64,000 bases of DNA, taken from an uncultured Alistipes sp. (GTDB lineage Bacteria; Bacteroidota; Bacteroidia; Bacteroidales; Rikenellaceae). Where the stretch lies: assembly GCA_910577475.1 (NCBI GenBank), contig CAJTLJ010000001.1, positions 124,001 through 188,000 of the forward strand, in the 5' to 3' direction. The position numbers were made by a program, and so were the translations under genes. Below are positions 1 through 7,140 of the stretch, in pieces (within the stretch, counting starts at the first letter, position 1; the number at the start of each line of letters is the position of its first letter). The notes beneath the pieces were generated by a model, which ran no database searches, was not told the DNA's origin, and saw only the letters and a list, made by a program, of their open reading frames with translations.

Positions 1-270
1 GGCCCCGTGGGCGAAGCCCGTGAAGAACTTGTTATGGAACTCGTAGGGCGTCGACCACCACCGGGCGTCCTTGTCGTAGAGGTTCGCATCGGAGCCCATG
101 ACGTTGAACGGCACCACGGACATCATGCCGTGCGGCACGACGGCGCCGGGATTGCAAGTGCCGAAGTTCGTCGTCCCGATAAAGGGGTCTACACAGTCGA
201 CGGGCCGCTGGGCATGGACGCTGCCCGCGAGCGACAGGACTGTAATCAGGGCGGCTATTGCTTTTCGCAT
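1..270 (-). CDS. GH92 alpha-mannosidase, N-terminal part (runs off window)
   Basis: The first 90 codons of a secreted glycosidase are visible; the rest lies beyond the left edge. It starts with a signal peptide (MRKAIAALITVLSLAGSVHA), followed by the N-terminal signature of family GH92: VDPFIGT, then NPGAVVPHGMM. GH92 enzymes are calcium-dependent exo-alpha-mannosidases that strip mannose from N-glycans. The ATG lies two bases downstream of the manA stop codon, so it is the last visible gene of the minus-strand N-glycan operon and probably translationally coupled. Linkage specificity cannot be judged from this fragment. Family assignment is confident because the N-terminal motif is distinctive. 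Confidence 0.88.
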   Translation of the reverse strand, partial: MRKAIAALITVLSLAGSVHAQRPVDCVDPFIGTTNFGTCNPGAVVPHGMMSVVPFNVMGSDANLYDKDARWWSTPYEFHNKFFTGFAHGA

Positions 271-272
271 AA

Positions 273-1241
273 TCACAGATGGCTTGTCAACAGTTTCATC
301 TCTCCTTCGGGGATGAAGCGGATGCTTCGGGCCGCGGCGGGCACGAGCAGCGTTTCGCCCTGCCGGAGCGGGGTTTCGCCGCCCTCGTCGTCCACCAGCA
401 CGCCCCGGCCGGCGAGACACATCACCACCAGGAACGAATCGAGCTCCGAAAGGTCTTTTTCGGCCGGAGCGTCGAGGTCGTAGAGCGACGTCGTGAAGTA
501 GGGGCACTCCACGAGCTGCGTCTCGCTATTCTTCTCCGACGCGTAGTGCGACCGGTAGTCCGGCAGTACGGTGTAGTCGATGGCATCCTTCGCCAGCTCG
601 GTGTGCAACTCGCGGGGCTTGCCGTCCTTGCCCAGTCGGCCGTAATCGTAGATACGGTACGTCACGTCCGAAGTCTGCTGGATTTCGGCGACGAACGACC
701 CTGCGCAGATGGCGTGCACGCGTCCCGCGGGCAGGAAAAAGAGGTCTCCGGGCTGCACGGCGTAGTCGCACAGCACGTCGGTCAGGGTGTTGTCCGCCAC
801 GCGGCGCTCGTACTCCTCGGGGGTGATCTTCTGCGAGAAGCCCGCCTTGAGGTGGGCGCCGTTATCGGCGCCCACGACGTACCACATCTCCGTCTTGCCG
901 TGCTTGCCGTGACGCATCTGCGACAGGGCATCGTCGGGGTGCACCTGGATCGAGAGGTCGTCGCGCGCGTCGATGAACTTCACCAGCAGCGGAAATTCGG
1001 TGCCGAAACGCTCGTAGACGGACTTACCGACGAGCGTCTCCTTGAGCTCGTCGATAAGCTGCGGCAGCGTGCGGCCCGCATAAGCCCCCCCGGCGACTAC
1101 GGATTCGTCGCCTGCGACGCCCGAGAGCTCCCAGCTCTCGCCGATATTGGGCATGGATGTATCGATGCCCTTGTAGGGCGCTATCTTGTCACCGCCCCAG
1201 ATCAGGGATTTGAGGATAGGTTCGAATCTGAAAGGTTTCAT
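273..1241 (-). CDS. manA: Mannose-6-phosphate isomerase, class I
   Basis: A 322-residue cytoplasmic enzyme of the short (Bacillus-like) type I phosphomannose isomerases, interconverting mannose-6-P and fructose-6-P. The zinc-site motif is visible as SIQVHPDD (Gln99, His101), followed by GKTEMWYVV (Glu118) and a later LPAGRVHAI histidine. Length fits the short class. The start codon overlaps the stop of the upstream ROK kinase gene in an ATGA arrangement, and the GH92 gene follows two bases after its stop. Role in context (inference): funnels mannose released by GH92 and phosphorylated by the neighbouring kinase into glycolysis. Confidence 0.93.
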   Translation of the reverse strand: MKPFRFEPILKSLIWGGDKIAPYKGIDTSMPNIGESWELSGVAGDESVVAGGAYAGRTLPQLIDELKETLVGKSVYERFGTEFPLLVKFIDARDDLSIQVHPDDALSQMRHGKHGKTEMWYVVGADNGAHLKAGFSQKITPEEYERRVADNTLTDVLCDYAVQPGDLFFLPAGRVHAICAGSFVAEIQQTSDVTYRIYDYGRLGKDGKPRELHTELAKDAIDYTVLPDYRSHYASEKNSETQLVECPYFTTSLYDLDAPAEKDLSELDSFLVVMCLAGRGVLVDDEGGETPLRQGETLLVPAAARSIRFIPEGEMKLLTSHL

Positions 1242-2350
1242 TGTTCATTCTCTTTTTTGTCCAACATGGAGAGGGCGAATGCGTAGGCGCCGACGGAAAT
1301 GGCGCGGCTGGCGCCCAGCTTCGAAATCATCACGCCGATGCGCTTCTGCGGGTCGTAGGCCACATAGCGTTCGGAGCCATACACCTGCAGGGGACGCATG
1401 TCGCCGCGGGCGAAGGCCGCGAACTCGGCCTCGTCGTCCAGATCGTAGACCTTCATCTGCACGCGGTCGAGGGTGTCGCCGTTGAGCTGGCGCATCTTCG
1501 CGCGCAGCTCCCCGAGCAGCGCCGGCATGATGTATTTGCGCGCTGCGGTGATTCCGCCGCCGATCACGATGAGTCCGTCCGTCAGGGTCACGGCCGTAGC
1601 CATGGCGTCGCCCGCGATCTCGCCCAGTTCGGCGAACGCGGCCTTGGCGGCCTCGGCATCGCCCTCGCGCTTCCCGTCGGCGATCTCGCAGATCTCTTTG
1701 GGTTCGAACCCGTGGTCGGGATTACCCGAGAGCTCGCCGTAGACGCGCTTCACGGCACGCACGGCCACCCCCTCCTCGACGATGACGTCGGGCATCTTCT
1801 TGTGGCGCAGGCAGAAGGTCTCCACGCACGAGTTGTCGCCGCGGTTCAGTTCGCCGCCCACGACCATGCCCACGCCGAAGCCCGTTCCGAAGGTGTAGCC
1901 CAGCAGATTGCGGTAACGCTTCGCGCTGCCGGCCTTGTCCAGCCGGGCGTTCACCTCGGGCAGGGCGCCGCCCAGCGCCTCGCCATAGGCGAACAGGTCG
2001 CCGTCGTTGTTGATGAAGACCGGAATGCCGAAGGTCATTTCGAGGAACGGCCCGAGAGCCACGCCGTCGCGGAACGAGGGGAAATTCGGCAGATAGCCCC
2101 CGATGATGCCGTTCGGATAGTCGGCCGGACCGGGGAATGCGAACGAGATGGCGACGGGTTTTTCGTCGAGGCGGTCGATAATCTGGCGGAATCCGTCGAC
2201 CATCGTCGCGAGACATTTGTCCAGATCGTGAGCATTCGAGGATACGGTGATCGGCTCGACGATGAACTCATTGGCGCGCATGGCGCCGAAGACGAAGTTG
2301 GTGCCTCCGGCGTCCAGCGTGATGACTGTGCGGTTATCGTGGGAATACAT
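1238..2350 (-). CDS. ROK-family sugar kinase (probable manno/hexokinase)
   Basis: A 370-residue ROK/actin-fold kinase. The N-terminal phosphate-binding segment reads ITLDAGGTNFVFG, a catalytic-type Asp lies in INNDGDLFAYGEA, and a second ATP-site motif reads GLIVIGGGI. The canonical ROK zinc motif (CxCGxxGCxE) is not evident; the equivalent region reads CVETFCLRHKK, placing it in the zinc-less Bacteroidota group. It overlaps manA by four bases (ATGA) and follows the GH130 gene closely, so it most likely phosphorylates mannose to mannose-6-P. GlcNAc or glucose are possible alternatives; substrate is inferred from context only. Confidence 0.85.
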   Translation of the reverse strand: MYSHDNRTVITLDAGGTNFVFGAMRANEFIVEPITVSSNAHDLDKCLATMVDGFRQIIDRLDEKPVAISFAFPGPADYPNGIIGGYLPNFPSFRDGVALGPFLEMTFGIPVFINNDGDLFAYGEALGGALPEVNARLDKAGSAKRYRNLLGYTFGTGFGVGMVVGGELNRGDNSCVETFCLRHKKMPDVIVEEGVAVRAVKRVYGELSGNPDHGFEPKEICEIADGKREGDAEAAKAAFAELGEIAGDAMATAVTLTDGLIVIGGGITAARKYIMPALLGELRAKMRQLNGDTLDRVQMKVYDLDDEAEFAAFARGDMRPLQVYGSERYVAYDPQKRIGVMISKLGASRAISVGAYAFALSMLDKKENEQ

Positions 2351-2354
2351 GGCT

Positions 2355-3365
2355 TCAGAGGATATTGGTTTTCTTCGTGAACTCGATGATTTCAGGAATA
2401 TAGCCGAACGCGAGGCCCGTAACGGTGTCGGCGCAGCCGTAGTAGACGGCGATGCGGCCCGTCGCAGGGTCGTGGAGAGTCGCGCAGGGGAACGTCACGT
2501 TGGGAACGTCGCCCATACACTCGTAGGTCTCAGTCGGCGCGAGCAGGTAGGCGCCCGTTCTCGCCAGGACCTTCCACGGCTGTTCGAGATCGAGCAGGGC
2601 CGCGCCGAACGAGTAGTTGAAGCCGTTGCAGGTCTGGTGCACGCCGTGATAGATCAGCAGCCACCCCTCCGAGGTCTCGATGGGAACCGGGCCGGCACCC
2701 ACCTTCGTGCACTGCCAGGCGCTCTTCTCGAACTGCGAGGGGCGCATGACCAGACGGTGGCGTCCCCAGAACTCCAGGTCGGGCGATTCGGAGTAGTAGA
2801 TGTCGCCGAAGGGGGTGTGTCCCCGGTCGCTCGGACGCGACAGCATGGCGTAGCGGTCTCCGATCTTGCGGGGGAACAGCACGCCGTTGCGGTTGTAGGG
2901 CAGGAAAGCGTTCTCCAGCTGGTGGAACGTCTCGAAATCGGTCGTCCAGGCGATGCCTATCGTCGGCTCGCCGCAGTAGCCATTGCACCAGGTGACGTAG
3001 TATTTGTCGCCGAGCTTCACCACGCGCGGGTCGTAGCCGTAGACCCAGGTCCCGACCTCCGGGTCGGCACCTTCGAAGCGCACATCCTCCTCGGCGATGT
3101 CCCAGTTCAGACCGTCGACCGAGAAGCCCACGTGCAGCCGCATGCGGATGTTGGTGTCGTCGCAGCGGAACACGCCGGCATAGTTGTACTTCCCTTTCTT
3201 GAAAGGCACGACGGCCGAGTTGAAGATCGAGTTCGAGGTCGAAAGCTGGTCGCGCTCGATGATCGGATTGGCCGAATAGCGCCACATGATGTGCCGGTAG
3301 CCTGCGGGACGCTCCTCCCACGGCATGTCAGGGAGAGCCTCTCCCATGATTTTGAGGTTGTTCAT
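2355..3365 (-). CDS. GH130 beta-mannosyl phosphorylase (Man-GlcNAc type)
   Basis: A cytoplasmic-looking, five-bladed beta-propeller glycoside phosphorylase. Family hallmarks are the N-terminal YSANPIIERDQL, the SIFNSAVVPF strand and the C-terminal TYECMGDVPNVTFPCA. No signal peptide. Characterized relatives in N-glycan loci cleave Man-beta-1,4-GlcNAc with phosphate, giving mannose-1-P and GlcNAc; that activity is inferred here from the neighbouring GH18, GH92 and MFS genes. I chose the ATG at 3365 because it follows the MFS stop (3370) directly; an in-frame ATG at 3395 would add ten residues and overlap the upstream gene by 26 bases. Confidence 0.9.
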   Translation of the reverse strand: MNNLKIMGEALPDMPWEERPAGYRHIMWRYSANPIIERDQLSTSNSIFNSAVVPFKKGKYNYAGVFRCDDTNIRMRLHVGFSVDGLNWDIAEEDVRFEGADPEVGTWVYGYDPRVVKLGDKYYVTWCNGYCGEPTIGIAWTTDFETFHQLENAFLPYNRNGVLFPRKIGDRYAMLSRPSDRGHTPFGDIYYSESPDLEFWGRHRLVMRPSQFEKSAWQCTKVGAGPVPIETSEGWLLIYHGVHQTCNGFNYSFGAALLDLEQPWKVLARTGAYLLAPTETYECMGDVPNVTFPCATLHDPATGRIAVYYGCADTVTGLAFGYIPEIIEFTKKTNIL

Positions 3366-3369
3366 TGTC

Positions 3370-4668
3370 TTATTTCTTTTTAGTTTGTTCGTCATAGGTA
3401 AAGGGTACGAGGCGCGTCATCGCGAAAACGGGGACGGTAGCCAGCAGCACGGCGACGAAGAAGGTCCGGTAACCGAGCATGTCGCTCAGGTAGCCCGAAG
3501 CCATGCCGGTCAGCATGACCGAGAGGTTCATGATTCCCGACGCGAAGGCGTAGTGCGCCATCTGGTGTCTGCCCGGTGCGACCTGCTGCATCATGAAGAG
3601 CGTGAGGCCCACGAATCCGAATCCGTAGCCGAAGTACTCCATGACGATGCCTCCGCCGACGAGCCACATGTTCGAGGGCTGGAACCACGCCAGCAGGGCG
3701 TAGACCGCGAACGGGAGGTTGAAGACGCACACCAGCGAGAAGAGCGTGCGGCGCAGACCCCGGCCCGCGATGTAATACCCCGCGAGCAGCGAGCCCAGCA
3801 GGAATGCCCCGGCGCCGAACGTGCCGTAGTAGAGACCGATCTGCTGGTTCGTGAGACCCAGACCGCCGGCAGCCGTATCGGCCTTCAAAAACAGCGGCAC
3901 GATCTTCATCACGAAGCCCTCGCCCAACCGGTAGAGGATGATGAAGGCGATATAGACCCAGATGTGGCGCTTCGCGAAGAACGACACGATGACCTCGCGC
4001 AGACCGGCGAGGCCCTCGCCGACCGTGTGGCTCTGCGAAGCGGCCGCACCTCCCAGAGGGAGTGCGCGCATGTGCCAGAAGCCTGCGGCGAGCATGAGGC
4101 CGGCCAGAACCAGGAAGATGACGCTCCAAGCCGACCGCGAAGCGGCGATGCCGGCGCTGTCCGCGGCGGCGAAGTACTCCATCAGCCACCCCGCGAGCCA
4201 GACCAGACCGCCCGTGGCGACCAGCTTGGCGAGGTTGTAGAACGCCCCCTGCCAGCCGATGTACTTCGCCTGGTCGGAGGTCGAGAGTTCCGACATGTAA
4301 ACGCCGTCGGCCGCGATGTCGTGCGTGGCGCCGCTGAAGGCAACCACGGCGAACAGGGCGACCGTCACGGCGAAGAACGCCGGCAGGTGCAGCGCCAGCG
4401 CCGCAAGGCCGAACAGCAGGCCGCTGGCGAGCTGCGTGGCTACTACGAAAAACTTCTTGCTGCGGAAAAGCTCCAGAAAGGGGCTCCACAGAAACTTGAT
4501 CGTCCACGGCCACATGATAAGCGATGTCCAGAAGGCGATCTGAGAGTCCGTGACGCCCAAATCCTTGTACATCACCGCCGAGACCATGTTCAGAACCACG
4601 AACGGCAAGCCCATCGCGAAGTAGAGCGACGGCACCCAGCGCAAGGGGGATACGGGAGTATTGTTCAT
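3370..4668 (-). CDS. MFS transporter (probable inner-membrane Man-GlcNAc importer)
   Basis: A 12-helix major facilitator with an N-terminal segment WVPSLYFAMGLPFVVLNMVS typical of the PAT/AmpG-like sugar permeases found next to GH130 genes in N-glycan PULs. It would move the trimmed disaccharide or oligosaccharide from periplasm to cytoplasm for GH130. Start choice: an ATG at 4698 is possible, but it sits inside the 3-prime arm of a 14-bp perfect hairpin (4696-4727), whereas the ATG at 4668 lies just after it and directly precedes the first conserved helix. I prefer 4668, giving 432 residues. The other start would imply translation control by the hairpin. Confidence 0.87.
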   Translation of the reverse strand: MNNTPVSPLRWVPSLYFAMGLPFVVLNMVSAVMYKDLGVTDSQIAFWTSLIMWPWTIKFLWSPFLELFRSKKFFVVATQLASGLLFGLAALALHLPAFFAVTVALFAVVAFSGATHDIAADGVYMSELSTSDQAKYIGWQGAFYNLAKLVATGGLVWLAGWLMEYFAAADSAGIAASRSAWSVIFLVLAGLMLAAGFWHMRALPLGGAAASQSHTVGEGLAGLREVIVSFFAKRHIWVYIAFIILYRLGEGFVMKIVPLFLKADTAAGGLGLTNQQIGLYYGTFGAGAFLLGSLLAGYYIAGRGLRRTLFSLVCVFNLPFAVYALLAWFQPSNMWLVGGGIVMEYFGYGFGFVGLTLFMMQQVAPGRHQMAHYAFASGIMNLSVMLTGMASGYLSDMLGYRTFFVAVLLATVPVFAMTRLVPFTYDEQTKKK

Positions 4669-4695
4669 CTGCGTAGTTGTATGTTTGTTTTCCGG

Positions 4696-4727
4696 CATCG
4701 CTCCCCGGCCGCAGCCGGGGAGCGATG
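4696..4727 (-). promoter_or_regulatory. Intercistronic hairpin between cotH-like and MFS genes
   Basis: Two perfectly complementary 14-base arms (4696-4709 and 4714-4727) around a 4-base loop, GC-rich, immediately after the CotH-family gene stop. No U-tract follows on the minus strand, so it is more likely an mRNA stabilizing or processing element than a terminator. It covers the upstream candidate ATG of the MFS gene. Confidence 0.55.
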
Positions 4728-4732
4728 CGCCG

Positions 4733-6988
4733 TTATAGGAACAGTTTGTCGAGCATCAGGGCCCGCTCGGCCGTCAGCGTCCGGATGCGCTCGATCTCCT
4801 CGGCATACGTCCGCGCCGGCATGTTGGCCTCGTTGCTGTATTGGTAATAGAAGGGCCACACCGTGAAGTTGGCCTCTACGGCCTTCGTCATGGCGGCCGA
4901 CATGCGGTCGAGTTCGCGGTTCGTCAGGGCGATGAGCTCGTCGCGGCGGGCGGCCCAGCGTTCGCGGACGAACGCACGGAACGTCTCGTCGCTCCAGAAG
5001 CGCCAGAACCAGTCGTTCTCGACATAGGGAGGCATCCAGAATCCGGCATGAATCATCAGGTTCAGAAGCGGCCGATACTGCGAGTGAGGCACGCGCTTAT
5101 CGTTGTTCCACCCCTTGTCGCAGTCCCAGATCGGGCCGAAGAAGAACTTGTCGACGCCGCGGCGCTTGTAGAGATAGGTGCTCGTGTAGCCGTCCAGATC
5201 GCCGGCCAGCTCCTTGATGATGATGAAGTCGGCCAGCGTCTTCTCGTCGAACCACTTGCGCCAGCCGTTCTGCGGATCCTTGTAGTTCGAGGCGTAGAGC
5301 GCCTGCTCGGCCTTGCCTATGAAGTCGGAGATATAGGCGTACTGTTCGGGCTTGCACTCGTCGTCCTTGGGGTATTTGTAGGTCATCTTGATGCCCTTCA
5401 CAGCCGAGTAGAAATTGCCTTCGTGGATGTCGGTCTCGACGATGTACCCGCCGCTGATGTCGTCGGACGAGGATTTGTCGTCGAGCTTGTCCACGGCGAT
5501 GCGCCCCTCGGCGCGCTCGACCTGGTCGCTCATCTGGTAGACGCCCATGTACTCGCCCTCGAGATGCTCGGTGCGGCCCGAGTCGCTGTAATAGTAGTCG
5601 CCCGTGTAGTAGAGGTTGACATATTTCGACGCCGCCGTGAAGAGCACCGCCTTGGGATCGTGATACCCCTCCGCAGCGTTGAACAGCAGACGCGAATATT
5701 CGAATGCGATATGGGTGCGGATCAGCGACTTGTCCATGTCCTGCGACAACAGCACCCAGCTCTTCGCCTTGGCGTGGTCGAGACCGATGGGGCTGAACTT
5801 TTCGGGGAACTTCATGCGGAACGGCTTCTTGGGCAGGCCCCATGTCGAGTTGCCGCGGCCGCGCATCTCGATCGTCTTGCCGTTCTCATCGGTGTTCCAC
5901 CACCCCCCTCCGGTCGCACCGGGGGTCTTGTCATAGAGTTCGATGGCCGTCTGCACGTAGTACTCCTTGCCCGAAATCAGCGAAGAGGGACGCACGTGGA
6001 GCACAGCCAGCTCGCGGTTTATCTGCGGGCAGTTGAGCGATATGCGGTAGCTTTTCCGGTCGCCGTTCTGGGCCTCGATGTCGAGCGTCACGTCGTCGGC
6101 GAACGACAGCGGCGTCACGCCCGACACGATTTCGCGGCCATCGACCGTCGCACGGGCGCCTTCGAACTCGAAGGTGGGAATCATCATCTCGGGTTCCGCC
6201 CCCTCGATCCATTTCAGATACATGGCCTCGAGCGTAGCGGCCTCAGTGTCGAACCGGAATTCGATTGTTTTCGTAAGATTGGGGTTCTTCTCGCGTTCGA
6301 TCGCGAAGGAGAGCAGTTCGCATGCGTCGTCGAGCCGTTCGAGCTGCGTGACGACGATTTCGACGGGCTCGCACTCGGCGGCCGCTGCGGTGACGGTCGC
6401 CGTGCGGCTCTCTCCCTCGTTGGGGGCTACGGTCAGGGTTATATTGTCCGTTTTGAGCGTCGGGTTATAGGATACGACGCACCACTTCGCGTCGCTCGAA
6501 ACCTGCACGCCGCCGCGATTCGTCGTAAGGGTGGTCTTCAGCGTGGCCCCTTCGACCGGAACGTCCGTGAATTCACGGGTCGAAACGGTAAGGAACGGGC
6601 CGGGCTTGCGCTCCTGCTGGCTGATGGCTATTTCGACAGGCTCGCACTCGGCGGCACGCACCGTGACGGTCGCCTGACGGCCCTTCTCGTCGGGGTTGGC
6701 ATATACGGTTATTTCGAGGTTGTTCTGCTCGGTATCGGCCTTGAGTTCCGCCTCGCACCACTCGGCGGAGGACTCCACCTCGACGGTGCGGTTCGACTCG
6801 ACGGTCGCGCGGAACGTCGTGCCGTCGGCGCCTGCTTCGTCGAACGAGGCCGAGTAAACGTTCAGATAGGGTACTTCGGGTCGCGGCTGCTCCTCGATGA
6901 TCTGTTCGTCGCCGTCGGAGCATGCTCCGAGAAGAGCGCCGCAGAGGAGAGCGCACCCCATCAGTATGTATCGGAAAGGATTGTTCAT
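4733..6988 (-). CDS. BACON-BACON-CotH kinase-family surface lipoprotein
   Basis: A 751-residue predicted lipoprotein: signal peptide with lipobox LGAC (Cys23) and acidic residues right after it, as for surface export in Bacteroidota. Two BACON-type beta-sandwich repeats follow (about residues 41-128 and 131-215, each ending ..VEI.I.Q.ER), then a beta-rich domain (about 220-320), then a CotH-type domain (about 330-751) with RGNSTWGLPKKPFRMKF, DMDKSLIRTHIAFEYSRLL and GPIWDCDKGW. CotH proteins adopt an atypical protein-kinase fold; some phosphorylate extracellular proteins. Role in glycan use is unknown; it sits inside the N-glycan operon between the transporter and the LamG lipoprotein. Kinase activity is inference. 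Confidence 0.85.
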   Translation of the reverse strand: MNNPFRYILMGCALLCGALLGACSDGDEQIIEEQPRPEVPYLNVYSASFDEAGADGTTFRATVESNRTVEVESSAEWCEAELKADTEQNNLEITVYANPDEKGRQATVTVRAAECEPVEIAISQQERKPGPFLTVSTREFTDVPVEGATLKTTLTTNRGGVQVSSDAKWCVVSYNPTLKTDNITLTVAPNEGESRTATVTAAAAECEPVEIVVTQLERLDDACELLSFAIEREKNPNLTKTIEFRFDTEAATLEAMYLKWIEGAEPEMMIPTFEFEGARATVDGREIVSGVTPLSFADDVTLDIEAQNGDRKSYRISLNCPQINRELAVLHVRPSSLISGKEYYVQTAIELYDKTPGATGGGWWNTDENGKTIEMRGRGNSTWGLPKKPFRMKFPEKFSPIGLDHAKAKSWVLLSQDMDKSLIRTHIAFEYSRLLFNAAEGYHDPKAVLFTAASKYVNLYYTGDYYYSDSGRTEHLEGEYMGVYQMSDQVERAEGRIAVDKLDDKSSSDDISGGYIVETDIHEGNFYSAVKGIKMTYKYPKDDECKPEQYAYISDFIGKAEQALYASNYKDPQNGWRKWFDEKTLADFIIIKELAGDLDGYTSTYLYKRRGVDKFFFGPIWDCDKGWNNDKRVPHSQYRPLLNLMIHAGFWMPPYVENDWFWRFWSDETFRAFVRERWAARRDELIALTNRELDRMSAAMTKAVEANFTVWPFYYQYSNEANMPARTYAEEIERIRTLTAERALMLDKLFL

Positions 6989-7020
6989 GAAATTTCGGGT
7001 TTCGTTTCAAATTGGTTTTC

Positions 7021-7029
7021 GGGGGGGGG
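7021..7029. repeat. G9 homopolymer upstream of CotH-family gene
   Basis: Nine consecutive G on the plus strand (C9 on the coding strand), about 33 bases upstream of the CotH-family start codon. Homopolymers of this length are slippage-prone. Confidence 0.7.
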
Positions 7030-7087
7030 AGTGCTCCCGCCGGGCTCTTGACCCCGCCCGCGCCAGAGCGGGTTCGATTCGAAAGCA

Positions 7088-7107
7088 GCCGGGCCCGAAG
7101 GCCCGGC
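7088..7107 (-). promoter_or_regulatory. Intercistronic UUCG-loop hairpin
   Basis: GCCGGGCC-type 8-bp perfect stem (7088-7095 with 7100-7107); on the transcribed strand the loop is UUCG, an unusually stable tetraloop. It lies in the 152-base gap between the BACON-LamG and CotH-family genes, with no U-run, so a stability or processing element is likelier than a full terminator. Confidence 0.5.
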
Positions 7108-7140
7108 CGCTGACTTTGATCGTTTGTTCGTAGTTACGGA

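Noticed and set aside
4841..7051. Plus-strand frame of 736 codons antisense to the CotH-family gene
   Set aside because: Shadow frame; the opposite strand carries signal peptide, BACON and CotH motifs.
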